Assembly: GCA_016710585.1 (NCBI GenBank)
Contig: JADJVN010000030.1
Span: forward strand, 1-50,499
DNA: 50,499 nucleotides
DNA from: Saprospiraceae bacterium
GTDB lineage: Bacteria; Bacteroidota; Bacteroidia; Chitinophagales; Saprospiraceae
Direction of reading: 5' to 3'
Below the pieces are notes generated by a model. That model was not told where the DNA came from. It made no database searches and was given only the letters and a program-made list of their open reading frames with translations. The position numbers and the translations under genes were made by a program. Every line of letters begins with the position of its first letter. The stretch's first letter is position 1. Below are positions 1-8,688 of this stretch, piece by piece.

Positions 1-1
1 T

Positions 2-370
2 GCCCTTCAAGGTGGAATGCCACTTTACAAGTACATTTTCAACCGCTGCTTGACTCTGTTTGAAAATGTTATGATCAGTTACAAACTTTCAGAATATCAC
101 ACAGGCTATCGAGCATTTAGCAAAGAAGTCTTACAAAAAATAAATTTCAACGCAAACTCTGATGACTTCGTCTTCGACAATGAAATGCTATCTCAAATCG
201 TCTTTCATGGATTTCACATTGCAGAAGTAACCTGTCCAACAAAATATTTTGAAGAAGCTTCTTCAATAAATTTTTCTAGATCTGTAAAATATGGATTAGG
301 TGTATTGCGAGTTTCATTCATGCATCGCTTACAAAAATGGGGCTTGGCTAAATTTAATATTTACAAATAA
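2..370 (+). CDS. Family 2 glycosyltransferase, C-terminal part (5' end outside window)
   Basis: The reading frame is open from the first bases of the window (A-L-Q-G-G-M-P-L-Y-K-Y), so the ATG at 17 is probably internal and the gene starts upstream. The visible 122 residues resemble the C-terminal part of DPM1-like GT2 enzymes: a GGMPLYKY stretch, then 'YHTGYRAFSKEVL', typical of the region after the catalytic core, and an aromatic, basic tail. The family transfers sugars from nucleotide sugars to lipid or glycan acceptors at the membrane. The catalytic DxD part is not in the window, so donor and acceptor cannot be inferred. The stop lies 3 bp from the end of the convergent gene on the other strand. 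Confidence 0.75.
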   Translation, partial: ALQGGMPLYKYIFNRCLTLFENVMISYKLSEYHTGYRAFSKEVLQKINFNANSDDFVFDNEMLSQIVFHGFHIAEVTCPTKYFEEASSINFSRSVKYGLGVLRVSFMHRLQKWGLAKFNIYK

Positions 371-373
371 ATA

Positions 374-1159
374 TCAGATTTGCTTGAATTTATATTGTTT
401 TATCATGGTGCTATTTGAGACGATTAAATATTCACGATTCAAACTAAATGATTTAATATCATCTTTTGATTCAAAAATTTCAGTAGGAAATAAATTTGAA
501 GCACTCCATTTATAGATTTTATTATCTATAGCGTAATATATTTCATTATTAAAAATATCAACAGACGAAATTGATTTATCTGTCAGCGACTTTTCAAAAT
601 TAAGATAAGAATTATATTTGAAAATACCTTGATCTTTTATCCACAAATAAATATCATCTCCTTCGCTAAACAAGGCACTACAAGAATTCATTTTACTCTC
701 TAATCGTAATTGGTCAGATTGATTTATCTCCTCATTGTCCTTTGAATAGACAGTAATCATATAATTTGAAAATACACATTTTGAACCTGACTGATAAAAG
801 CAAAACGAAAACATTGGATCAAGTTCTGGGCGCTGCTCCTCTGAAATAATTTGCATTTGACGGTCAAATGTAATGATACGTGATTCAAAAGGTAAAACAA
901 ACGAGGTCTTTAACGGATCATTTTTTAAAATCTTTATATTCTCAATTTGAAACTTCTTCAATTTATATTTTAAGATGTCACCATCAGAATTTATACGAAA
1001 CAAAAAACTTTCACCTTCATTAACGCCATAAATATCTCCATTGCTATTAATAATACATTTATCTGCAACAATATTAATACTATCTACCAAGATTAATTCC
1101 TGAGTAAAAATTAATCTTGGTAGCTTAAACAAAAATATCAATACGATAAATCTAAACAT
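374..1159 (-). CDS. Hypothetical secreted protein, possibly beta-propeller-like
   Basis: I do not recognise a family. The 261-residue product starts with a hydrophobic segment (about residues 1-19) that reads as a signal peptide, so it is probably exported. The rest is rich in short beta-strand-like units with aromatic and D/N turns ('GDIYGVNEGESFLFRI', 'DDIYLWIKDQGIFKY', 'NNEIYYAIDNKIYKW'), which suggests WD/PQQ-like propeller blades. It converges on the partial glycosyltransferase with 3 bp between stops. It lies about 60 bp downstream of the AIM24-like gene on the same strand and could share its transcript. No catalytic motif is visible. Confidence 0.6.
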   Translation of the reverse strand: MFRFIVLIFLFKLPRLIFTQELILVDSINIVADKCIINSNGDIYGVNEGESFLFRINSDGDILKYKLKKFQIENIKILKNDPLKTSFVLPFESRIITFDRQMQIISEEQRPELDPMFSFCFYQSGSKCVFSNYMITVYSKDNEEINQSDQLRLESKMNSCSALFSEGDDIYLWIKDQGIFKYNSYLNFEKSLTDKSISSVDIFNNEIYYAIDNKIYKWSASNLFPTEIFESKDDIKSFSLNREYLIVSNSTMIKQYKFKQI

Positions 1160-1219
1160 CGAATTTCATAAATTTGAATTATAGTTTAAACACTTATTTT
1201 GAAATATTAATTCCCAAAA

Positions 1220-2008
1220 CTAAAACCCATCTCCATCTAGCATATTGCCAAATCCCCCCAATATGCTTCCTTCCTCTTTACGATTGGAACCACCATATGC
1301 CATGATTCTTGAAGCTAATCTACTTATTGGCAGAGATTGAATCCACACTTTACCTGGACCTCTCAGAACTGCGTAGAACAAGCCTTCACCTCCGAAGACC
1401 ATATTCTTTATCCCTTTTATAAATTCTATATCAAAGTCAACTCTTCCAGTATAGGCAACCACACAACCAGTGTCCACTCGCAGTGTCTCACCTATTTGCA
1501 ATTCGATTTCTTTTACAAAACCACCAGCATGAACGAATGCCAAGCCGTCACCTTCTATTCTTTGCATGATGAATCCTTCTCCTCCAAAGATACCTGTTCC
1601 AAGTTTTCTTTGAAGTTCTATCCCAATGGTTACACCCATTGCTGCACATAAAAATGAATCCTTCTGAGCAATTATTTTTCCATCATATTTACTTAAATCT
1701 AGTGGAATGATTTTACCTGTATAGGGTGATGCAAAACTTACTCTTGACTTTCCTCCACCTTCGTTGGTAAATGTAGTCATAAATAAACTTTCACCTGTAA
1801 GCAATCGCTTACCCGCAGAGAACAATTTACCCATAAATCCTTTTTCTTGATTTCTACCGTCTCCAAATATGGTAGCCATTTTTATACCATCTTCCATCAT
1901 TAAGAATGAACCACTTTCTGCAATGGCAGTCTCACCTGGGTCTAATTCTATTTCAACGTACTGAAGTTCCTCTCCGTAAATTTTATAATCTATTTCGTGA
2001 TTTTGCAT
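1220..2008 (-). CDS. AIM24 / TIGR00266 family protein
   Basis: This 262-residue protein has the glycine-rich beta-sandwich pattern of the AIM24/TIGR00266 family: N-terminal 'VEIELDPGETAIAESGSFLMME', central 'GEGFIMQRIEGDGLAFVHAGG', and 'VDTGCVVAYTGRVDFDIEFIKG' followed by 'GGEGLFYAVLRGPGKVWIQSLP'. It has the full family length. The family is related to mitochondrial AIM24 and folds as a double-stranded beta-helix. Its biochemical role in bacteria is unclear, though it is often proposed to be membrane-associated. No signal peptide or membrane segment is visible. It is divergent from ligA. Confidence 0.85.
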   Translation of the reverse strand: MQNHEIDYKIYGEELQYVEIELDPGETAIAESGSFLMMEDGIKMATIFGDGRNQEKGFMGKLFSAGKRLLTGESLFMTTFTNEGGGKSRVSFASPYTGKIIPLDLSKYDGKIIAQKDSFLCAAMGVTIGIELQRKLGTGIFGGEGFIMQRIEGDGLAFVHAGGFVKEIELQIGETLRVDTGCVVAYTGRVDFDIEFIKGIKNMVFGGEGLFYAVLRGPGKVWIQSLPISRLASRIMAYGGSNRKEEGSILGGFGNMLDGDGF

Positions 2009-2132
2009 ATTCTTTTATTTTAGAAGCAAATAAATGATATTTTCCTGAATTTAAACTTATTATTCAATGATTTAAATAAAAATTGTGGAAATTAAGGCAA
2101 ATTATGAATTATTTTCGCCTCAAAATCGGATT

Positions 2133-4244
2133 ATGTATACAGCGCTTCAGGAATCAGAACTCTTGTCACAGAGTAAAAAATTCATCCAATCAAATATTTT
2201 AAAAAGCTCAGATATTGATTTGATTAAAGCTTGTATTCGTTACCATGAATGGAAATATTACATCCAAAATAATGCTGTAATTACAGACGGTGAATATGAT
2301 GTATTATACAATTTACTAAAACAAATTGAAGAACAAAACCCAAATTTGGTCTCCAGTGATTCTACTACACAAAGAGTCAGTAGTGATATCTCCAGTACCA
2401 GTACTTCTGTCGAACATATGACACCTATGTTATCATTGGACAATACTTATAATATTGAGGATTTGATTGATTTTGATAAGCGAATCAAAAAACTCACTAA
2501 TATGTCAGATGATGAAATATTAGAATACCTTGTAGAACCAAAATTTGATGGTGGAAGCATGGCAGTCATTTATGAAAATGATACCATCACTCGAGCTGCG
2601 ACAAGAGGCGACGGCATCAAAGGAGAAGAAATGACTGCCAATGCACGAACGATAAAATCACTTCCACTTCATGCAACATTCTCCAAATTTATCATTCACA
2701 AAGCTGAGTTGCGAGGTGAAGCATTGATTCAAAAAGATAATTTTAAAAATTTAAATTTACGCCGTGAAATAGATGGACTACCACTCCTTGCCAATCCTCG
2801 CAATGCAGCCACTGGTGTCATGAGAGTCAAAGATCCACAGGAAACTGCAAATAGAAATTTGGATATTTTCATCTTCCAATTTTCATATGCGGTAGATACC
2901 AATGGGGTGAATCAGTTAGACCAATTTGCAACTCAAGATGATATGATCTCCGCTTTAAGTTCAATAGGATTTAAAGTTGCTAATCAAGAGAGAAAAGTAT
3001 GTAAAGGGATACAAGAAGTATATGACTTTATCCAAACATGGGCAGCTAAAAGAGATCAGTATGAATACGAACTTGATGGCATGGTGATTAAAGTTAATGA
3101 ACTTTCCATTCAAGAAAGATGTGGCTATACCTCACATCATCCAAGGTGGGCAGTGGCTTATAAATTTCAAGCAAAACAAGCGACATCTACATTGATCAAT
3201 GTAGAATTTCAGATTGGAAAAATAGTAAGAAGCATTACTCCGGTTGCAAAAATAGAACCTGTATCTCTGGCTGGTGTGACAGTGTCTTCTATTTCTTTAC
3301 ACAATGAAGACTTCATCAAGACTAAGGATATCTGGTATGGAGATCAAGTCCTCGTAGAAAGGGCGGGTGACGTCATCCCCTATATTGTAAAATCATTTCC
3401 AGAACTGAGAAAACCCAATGCAAAACCTATAGAATTTCCGAGTCATTGTCCTGAGTGTAATACGCCTTTAATTCGCGAAGCTGAAGAGGTCGCATGGCGA
3501 TGTCCTAATTTTTTTTGCAGAGCTCAAATAATCCAAAGACTCATTCATCATGTTTCAAAAGAAGCAATGGATATCGATGGTTTAGGCGCTTCTCTTGTAG
3601 AACGATTTTTCCAACTTGGCATGATTCAAGATATGGCGGACATTTATAATTTAGATTATAAGGCCATATCTACATTGGAAGGAATGGGTGAAAAATCAGC
3701 ACAAAAATTAAAACTCTCCATCGATAAAGCAAAGTCAAATCCAATACACAGATTATTGCATGGACTGAGTATCCATCATCTAGGAAAAAAAGTGAGCAAA
3801 CTCATTGCTGAACATTTGGACAATGTCATGAATCTTCAACATTGGACGATTGAAAAATTCATTGAAATCAAAGATGTCGGTCCCGTGGTTGGTCAAAATA
3901 TTATTCAGTTTTTTGCAGATCCAAAAAATATCCAAATGCTAGAAAAAATGAAAGCATCTGGCGTGAATTTTATACAGACTGATGAAGATCGCCCCAAACA
4001 AGTCTCAGAAGATTCTGCATTTTTTGGAAAGACAATACTTTTTACTGGAACACTGAAAAACATTGGAAGAAAAGAAGCTCAAGAATTGGCAGAGAAGGCT
4101 GGAGCTAAAAATTTGTCTGCAGTAAGTGCCAATTTGAATATCCTGGTAGTTGGTGAAGATGCAGGAAGCAAATTAAATAAGGCGAAGGCGATTCCTAGCA
4201 TTGAAATCCTGACTGAAGAAGAATTTTTGCTTAAAGTGAGGTAA
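2133..4244 (+). CDS. ligA: NAD+-dependent DNA ligase LigA
   Basis: Seals nicks in replication and repair using NAD+. Domains in order: Ia/adenylation, with the nucleophilic lysine in EPKFDGG (codon at 2541, residue 137 from this start) and the ATRGDG motif; OB fold ('GRIVRSITPVAKIEPV'-like region, 'VERAGDVIPYI'); a four-cysteine zinc finger (CPECNTPL ... CPNFFCRAQ); HhH repeats ('LEGMGEKSAQKL', 'IKDVGPVVGQNI'); and a C-terminal BRCT domain. The frame also opens at a GTG at 2085, which would add 16 residues. I prefer the ATG at 2133 because a near-consensus TATTTTCG box lies just upstream and the extra residues do not look conserved. Overall length (703 aa) suits the family. Confidence 0.95.
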   Translation: MYTALQESELLSQSKKFIQSNILKSSDIDLIKACIRYHEWKYYIQNNAVITDGEYDVLYNLLKQIEEQNPNLVSSDSTTQRVSSDISSTSTSVEHMTPMLSLDNTYNIEDLIDFDKRIKKLTNMSDDEILEYLVEPKFDGGSMAVIYENDTITRAATRGDGIKGEEMTANARTIKSLPLHATFSKFIIHKAELRGEALIQKDNFKNLNLRREIDGLPLLANPRNAATGVMRVKDPQETANRNLDIFIFQFSYAVDTNGVNQLDQFATQDDMISALSSIGFKVANQERKVCKGIQEVYDFIQTWAAKRDQYEYELDGMVIKVNELSIQERCGYTSHHPRWAVAYKFQAKQATSTLINVEFQIGKIVRSITPVAKIEPVSLAGVTVSSISLHNEDFIKTKDIWYGDQVLVERAGDVIPYIVKSFPELRKPNAKPIEFPSHCPECNTPLIREAEEVAWRCPNFFCRAQIIQRLIHHVSKEAMDIDGLGASLVERFFQLGMIQDMADIYNLDYKAISTLEGMGEKSAQKLKLSIDKAKSNPIHRLLHGLSIHHLGKKVSKLIAEHLDNVMNLQHWTIEKFIEIKDVGPVVGQNIIQFFADPKNIQMLEKMKASGVNFIQTDEDRPKQVSEDSAFFGKTILFTGTLKNIGRKEAQELAEKAGAKNLSAVSANLNILVVGEDAGSKLNKAKAIPSIEILTEEEFLLKVR

Positions 4245-4324
4245 TTTCATAGACTTTTTACTGTAAGTTATGTTAATTGTTTAAAAAACATATTAAATAA
4301 TTTAATAATATATAATATTTCAAT

Positions 4325-4332
4325 TATCTTTG
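4325..4332 (+). promoter_or_regulatory. Putative -7 promoter box (TATCTTTG) for dodecin
   Basis: Exact match to the Bacteroidota -7 consensus TAnnTTTG, about 60 bp before the dodecin ATG, in an otherwise very AT-rich gap after ligA. No clear -33 TTG was found, so this is a position-supported guess only. Confidence 0.45.
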
Positions 4333-4393
4333 TGGTATGGATAATAATTGTTCAATTTTATCAATATTATTAATTCATTAAAATTCAAAAATT

Positions 4394-4594
4394 ATGTCAG
4401 TAGTAAAAGTAATTGAGGTTATGGCAAGTTCCAAAGTAAGTTGGGAAGATGCTACAAAACAAGCGGTCGAAAGAGGCCATAAATCATTAAAAAACATCAG
4501 TTCTGCTTGGGTTCAAGACCAAAGTGTGACTATTGAAAAAGGAAAAATCAAAGAATACAGAATTAGCTTAAAACTCAGTTTTGAGTTAGTATAA
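4394..4594 (+). CDS. Dodecin family flavin-binding protein
   Basis: A 66-residue protein matching dodecins along its whole length: N-terminal 'VVKVIEVMASSKVSWEDATKQAV', a short helix, then 'ISSAWVQDQSV', which contains the tryptophan that stacks on bound flavin, and a final beta strand 'EYRISLKLSFEL'. Dodecins form hollow dodecamers that store flavins or their breakdown products and quench their photochemistry. It is a single-gene transcription unit: a TAnnTTTG box lies upstream and a strong hairpin terminator follows directly. Confidence 0.93.
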   Translation: MSVVKVIEVMASSKVSWEDATKQAVERGHKSLKNISSAWVQDQSVTIEKGKIKEYRISLKLSFELV

Positions 4595-4612
4595 TGTAAG
4601 GTTTAACCTAAT

Positions 4613-4648
4613 AAAAAGCCAAATCAAATAGTGTTGATTTGGCTTTTT
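4613..4648. terminator. Bidirectional intrinsic terminator between dodecin and the MbfA-like gene
   Basis: A perfect 15-bp inverted repeat (arms 4613-4627 and 4634-4648, six-base loop), A-rich on the left and ending in a T run on the right. It can work for both convergent genes, whose stops flank it. Confidence 0.85.
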
Positions 4649-4651
4649 TAT

Positions 4652-5746
4652 TTATATTAAACTTACTCCAATCCATTTACCTATGCTATAAGTAATGGCA
4701 GCAGCAGCAAGTCCAAATATGACTTGACGCATTCCAGAATAGAGCATGGACTTCCCAGTAAACAATGTGATAACAGCACCAATAAGGAAAAGTCCTAATG
4801 CACTCAAACCTGCGCTGGTTAAAGTTGCATCCAAACCAGACATAAAGAAGAATGGAATCACAGGCAATAAAGCGCCAATAGCAAAAAAGAAAAAAGATGC
4901 CAATGCAGCTTCCATTGCAGAACCTTTCAATTCTTCGCTATTGATACCAAGTTCTTCCCTCACTAAAACTTCATGAGCCTGATTCTTATCCTTCATCACC
5001 TCATTCGCCATTTGTTTTGCTTTGGTGGTATCTATCCCTTTTGACATATAGATCAATGCCAATTCTCGTTCTTCACCTTCAGGATTGTGTTCCAACTCAT
5101 CCATTTCCAACTGCATTTGGTTCTCATACAGCTCCTGTGAACTCTTTACTGAAATCCACTCGCCTAATGCCATAGATAATGCACCAGCAAGCAATCCTGC
5201 CATTCCTGCAAGAAGCACTTCTTTTTGTCCATTTGTTGCCCCTGCAATACCCATGACAAGACTAAAATTGGACACCAATCCATCATTTCCACCTAGAACT
5301 GCGGCACGCAATGCATTGCCTCCAACAGATCTATGTCGCTTTTCAAACTGTGCTAGATTAGTTCCTTCGACATTATTTTTTTCAATTATATTTTTTAAAA
5401 TAACGACATGAGCAGTGTCACTGAGAGATGCACTTGTTCTAGTCTGTGATCTTGCTGATTGTATAGATGAGGCTAGACTTTTTTCAGTATTCAACAAAAT
5501 ACCCAAAATAAAATCTGTTCCAAACCATCCTCCTAATGTTTTAATCAATTTTGCACGAAAAGATGGCTGAGGATACTGAGACTTTGACATACCATTTTTC
5601 TCAAGAAATGCTATGGCGTGACTACATTCTATATCACTCATTTCTTTGTAAATACTTGCAATTACTTCATCCTTTTCTCTTTCTGCTAATACCGCATATA
5701 GAAAACTTGCATCGACTTCTGTCTGAATATTTTTGAGATTAATCAT
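4652..5746 (-). CDS. Ferritin-like/VIT1-CCC1 fusion, membrane-bound ferritin (MbfA-type iron exporter)
   Basis: Two modules are fused. The N-terminal ~130 residues are a rubrerythrin-like four-helix domain with spaced acidic and His residues ('FLYAVLAEREKDEVIASIYKEMSDIECSHA'). The C-terminal ~230 residues are a VIT1/CCC1 transporter: 'LRAAVLGGNDGLVSNFSLVMGIAG', 'GALSMALGEWISVKSSQELYE', a cytoplasmic acidic helical loop and three further membrane helices. This architecture is known as MbfA in alphaproteobacteria, where it exports iron and protects against iron/H2O2 stress; that role is inferred here. The frame opens at a TTG at 5761, but the ATG at 5746 is the likelier start. It shares a terminator with dodecin. 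Confidence 0.88.
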   Translation of the reverse strand: MINLKNIQTEVDASFLYAVLAEREKDEVIASIYKEMSDIECSHAIAFLEKNGMSKSQYPQPSFRAKLIKTLGGWFGTDFILGILLNTEKSLASSIQSARSQTRTSASLSDTAHVVILKNIIEKNNVEGTNLAQFEKRHRSVGGNALRAAVLGGNDGLVSNFSLVMGIAGATNGQKEVLLAGMAGLLAGALSMALGEWISVKSSQELYENQMQLEMDELEHNPEGEERELALIYMSKGIDTTKAKQMANEVMKDKNQAHEVLVREELGINSEELKGSAMEAALASFFFFAIGALLPVIPFFFMSGLDATLTSAGLSALGLFLIGAVITLFTGKSMLYSGMRQVIFGLAAAAITYSIGKWIGVSLI

Positions 5747-5908
5747 TTTATATGAAACCAATTTTGTTCAAAGATACATACTGCTTGTTAGATTCATATC
5801 AAATGTGAAATAATAGAAATGAAATTTTTCAAAAATAACCAAACACTATTGCTATCAGGCAAAAATTGCATCATTTATTGAGTCTACATTTACCAATTGA
5901 TCCTAAAA

Positions 5909-6454
5909 TTAATCCGCAGTACTTCTCTCCTGTCCTTGTATTATACTTATGTTAGGATCTAATCTAATATACTCTGGTAAGCTGTCTTTATTAAATATAT
6001 AAATCTTTCGATTTTTAGAATTAGATTCAGCAATTTGTTCTTTTGACGGAATAAAATTATACGCTATCGTATTCTCATTATAAAACATAACATCGACATA
6101 ATGAAATCCTCTACAATTAAAAACAATAGCTTTCTCATTGGGGTCTAGCTTTATCGATTTATATAGCTTTGTATTCTCCATCATATCCTTCCAATAGTTT
6201 GTAAATTCTGAATGAGTTCTAGTTAATTTTTTTGGATTTATATTAAATAAAATAACGATTGAAAATAAAATTGCGACAAAAATCCCATTGAGATGAAATC
6301 TTGCTAAATTATACACTTTTGTATATGCAAAAGCTAAGATTAAAATCAAGCTAATGCTGATACTAAAGGTATACATAGGCATTTTAGTTTTGGCAATTGT
6401 AAAGAAAACAAATACAAGAACAGCTCCTAACATAAAAGCAATTTTTAATTCCAA
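5909..6454 (-). CDS. GT39 (ArnT/PMT-like) glycosyltransferase, C-terminal fragment after a frameshift
   Basis: This frame continues the preceding gene (6445-7419) after a one-base frame change. It has no ATG at its beginning; the first start-like codon is a TTG. The sequence 'FFTIAKTKMPMYTF' is the conserved segment that follows the catalytic lumen region in ArnT/GT39 enzymes (usually S-x-x-x-x-K-L/M-P-x-Y). It is followed by membrane helices and a soluble C-terminal tail ending near 'SIIQGQERSTAD'. Adding one base in the A6 run (6458-6463, minus strand) gives one 503-residue protein of normal family length. It is most likely one gene, split by a sequencing indel or a recent mutation. Confidence 0.75.
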   Translation of the reverse strand: MELKIAFMLGAVLVFVFFTIAKTKMPMYTFSISISLILILAFAYTKVYNLARFHLNGIFVAILFSIVILFNINPKKLTRTHSEFTNYWKDMMENTKLYKSIKLDPNEKAIVFNCRGFHYVDVMFYNENTIAYNFIPSKEQIAESNSKNRKIYIFNKDSLPEYIRLDPNISIIQGQERSTAD

Positions 6455-7419
6455 TAATTTTTTGAAAGAATCAAAAAATAAATTCCCATAAAAATCAACA
6501 TTGAATTAAATCTGCCAAAAAGGACATTTAGTCCATCAACATAATAAAAACTATCTCCATCATGATTTTCTATCACCTCAGTAAAATGTTTCATATTGAA
6601 TAATTGCTCTCTAAGAGCTTCAGTTGGAAATTTATCAAAAATATAAAATTGCCAAGGTAAAAATGTAATTAAACAAACTATAAATGCTATGATAAAATTA
6701 AAAATCTTAAAATAATTAATTTTTCTTTCCGAAACAAATTCTTGAATTAAATACATCGTCCAAATAGCAAATCCAATCAAGCCTACAAGCCATTTAGTAA
6801 GAACGGCCAAACCAATTACAAAACCGATTAAAACGGCATTCCGTCTCTCTTCATTTAAACAATTTTTTGCAACTAAATATATACTCAGAGAAATATAAAA
6901 CAAAAATGCGATATCATTATGTTCCATCCCAGTATTTCCTGACATCAATGACCCTATACAATAATTCGATGCTAAAATTAATGCCATGAAGTAACCTAAC
7001 TTGTGGCTTTGCAATAGTTTTCCAGTGGCATAAAAAATATAAACTAAAGCAGTTGACATCAATAAACTAGGAATGCGCAACGCATATTCATTGACTCCAA
7101 ATATTTTATAGCTTAATGCAATTTGCCACAGGAACAAAGGCTGTTTATGTAACCAAATATAATCATTTACCCAATGATTATAGCCCACACTAGTTAAGCA
7201 TATTTCTGGATATAGGCTTGGTGTCAAAGGATTGGACATAAGGTTTTTGGCAACCAAGGCATGGAATCTTTCATCCCATACATTCAAGAAAGGGTCCAAA
7301 AAAATATAGGCTAGAAATATACAAAAAGAACCAATCAACAATAATACAAGTTGCACATTTTGCTTCTTATTAAAAGCAAATAGAAACAAACTAATGACCA
7401 AAAATAAATAGCCGAGCAA
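6445..7419 (-). CDS. GT39 (ArnT/PMT-like) membrane glycosyltransferase, N-terminal part (frameshifted)
   Basis: A polytopic membrane protein with the family's first-loop acidic pair ('NVWDERFHALVAKNLM', with the catalytic DE-type motif), 'HKQPLFLWQIALSYKIFGVNEYALRIPS', and 'GNTGMEHNDIAFLFYISL'. The family transfers sugars from polyprenyl-phosphate carriers to lipids or proteins on the periplasmic side. The frame ends prematurely after 'FLILSKNYWN', and the rest of the enzyme lies in another frame just downstream (5909-6454). The acceptor cannot be inferred; the DPM1-like GT2 at 8689 could supply a polyprenyl-phosphate sugar, but that is inference. Confidence 0.8.
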   Translation of the reverse strand: MLGYLFLVISLFLFAFNKKQNVQLVLLLIGSFCIFLAYIFLDPFLNVWDERFHALVAKNLMSNPLTPSLYPEICLTSVGYNHWVNDYIWLHKQPLFLWQIALSYKIFGVNEYALRIPSLLMSTALVYIFYATGKLLQSHKLGYFMALILASNYCIGSLMSGNTGMEHNDIAFLFYISLSIYLVAKNCLNEERRNAVLIGFVIGLAVLTKWLVGLIGFAIWTMYLIQEFVSERKINYFKIFNFIIAFIVCLITFLPWQFYIFDKFPTEALREQLFNMKHFTEVIENHDGDSFYYVDGLNVLFGRFNSMLIFMGIYFLILSKNYWN

Positions 7420-7518
7420 TTAACAAAGTAGATAAATAAATAATATTCACACAACTCAAAGCTTGATTTGTACTAATTTCTATAAATATTTATTTTATAT
7501 ATTTAAATTTTTAGTAGT

Positions 7519-7869
7519 CTAGTTGTACTTAATCTCTATCTCAGTGCTAAGAGGTCTTGATTGGCAAGCCAAAATATAACCGTCTTTAATCTCATCTTCA
7601 TCTAAAGCTAGATCAATGTCCATTGATACTTTGCCAGAAATTATCTTACACACGCAGCTTGCACATGCCCCGCTGCTGCAAGAATGAGGAGCATTGACAC
7701 CATGTCTTAGCATAGCTTCAAGTAATTTTTCTTTCGACCTAACATCAATTGTCTTAGTTATACCATCCAATGTAAAAGTCAACATTGCATTGGTATGAGC
7801 CTTAGCGTTGGATTCTATTGACTTATTCTCGACATGAAAAAATTCTTTATGTATTTGTTTATGCAGAAT
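7519..7869 (-). CDS. PaaE-like reductase, C-terminal 2Fe-2S ferredoxin domain (frameshifted part)
   Basis: The frame carries a plant-type ferredoxin: 'PHSCSSGACASCVCKI' gives the C-x4-C-x2-C ligands, with the fourth Cys in 'ILACQSRPL'. An ATG at 7785 could start an 88-residue stand-alone ferredoxin. However, the same frame stays open upstream to 7869 and reads 'LHKQIHKEFFHVENKS', the hinge that in PaaE-type reductases joins the NADP domain to the ferredoxin domain. With one base added near 7866-7874 the two frames fuse to a 356-residue protein of family length. It is therefore better read as the C-terminal domain of the next gene. Confidence 0.8.
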   Translation of the reverse strand: MLHKQIHKEFFHVENKSIESNAKAHTNAMLTFTLDGITKTIDVRSKEKLLEAMLRHGVNAPHSCSSGACASCVCKIISGKVSMDIDLALDEDEIKDGYILACQSRPLSTEIEIKYN

Positions 7870-8588
7870 TCTAGGTCAAGCATTATTTTTTCTAGATCTA
7901 TATTGAATTCTGTTGGACCACAGATGTAAACTTCTTTATTAAGATTTGAAGTAAGCGAAGGGTAATTATCTTTTATAAAACTAGTGTTAATTCTCCCTGT
8001 TTTACCTGTCCAAGTATTATTCTTAGTTTTTAATAATCCGAAGAAAGAGCGATTGACATTGTTTGTAAGGGTATAAATGACATGAAGTTGATCTTGGTAT
8101 TCTGCTTGCCATGCATCAAATTCTGCTTTAAACACAATATCGTTTTCTGATTTATTGGAATAAAGTAAATAAATCTCTGACTTAGGTTCTTGCTCTAAAA
8201 GTACTTTAATCATTTTATATATTGGCGTAATGCCTATTCCAGCTGCTAAAAATAAATATGACTTGCGCTGTTCATGCTTAGGTTCAACAATAAATCGTCC
8301 ATCAGGCCCACTGATTTCAAGCTCGTCTCCTAGCTTTAAATTATCTACCAAATAATTAGACATGATGCCTGATTTAACTCTCTTAACACCAATGGTTATT
8401 TCATTATGGCCAACGTCACAAATAGAATATTGTCTTTCCACTTCTATTCCATCAATTACAGTTCGTAAATTGATATATTGTCCTGGAATAAAGCTAAAAT
8501 CATCAGTCTGTGACATAGCTATTCCTATCAATTTGACATCTTTTACTGGAGATTGTATGGACGAAACTTTGGAAGTATAATAAATCAT
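7815..8588 (-). CDS. PaaE-like ferredoxin-NAD(P)+ reductase, FAD/NAD(P) domains (frameshifted)
   Basis: The N-terminal FAD-binding barrel shows 'FIPGQYINLR' and 'RQYSIC' (the R-x-Y-S flavin motif). The NAD(P) domain shows 'FLAAGIGITPIYKMI' and 'VYICGPTEF' (CGP motif). The family passes electrons from NADPH through FAD and 2Fe-2S to an oxygenase or other partner. No paa or oxygenase genes lie nearby, so the partner is unknown. After 'KIMLDLEF' the frame runs into a non-conserved tail and stops, while the expected hinge and ferredoxin domain are found in the other frame downstream. Residues after about 233 in this frame are probably an artefact of the shift. Confidence 0.82.
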   Translation of the reverse strand: MIYYTSKVSSIQSPVKDVKLIGIAMSQTDDFSFIPGQYINLRTVIDGIEVERQYSICDVGHNEITIGVKRVKSGIMSNYLVDNLKLGDELEISGPDGRFIVEPKHEQRKSYLFLAAGIGITPIYKMIKVLLEQEPKSEIYLLYSNKSENDIVFKAEFDAWQAEYQDQLHVIYTLTNNVNRSFFGLLKTKNNTWTGKTGRINTSFIKDNYPSLTSNLNKEVYICGPTEFNIDLEKIMLDLEFCINKYIKNFFMSRISQ

Positions 8589-8667
8589 ACATTTTCAAAC
8601 ACTTATACTATATCAAAGTTTAAAGCAAAACACGATTAAAATTTAAGAAATTGAAAAATAATCAATT

Positions 8668-8675
8668 TATCTTTG
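8668..8675 (+). promoter_or_regulatory. Putative -7 promoter box (TATCTTTG) for the GT2 gene
   Basis: Exact TAnnTTTG match 13 bp before the ATG at 8689. A TTG at 8651 is a possible -33 element, though the spacing is short. Confidence 0.45.
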
Positions 8676-8688
8676 TCCAAATAATTTT

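Noticed and set aside
5085..5411. Open frames antisense to the MbfA-like gene (and similar shadows of asd, rtcB and others)
   Set aside because: They mirror well-conserved genes on the other strand and have no independent features.
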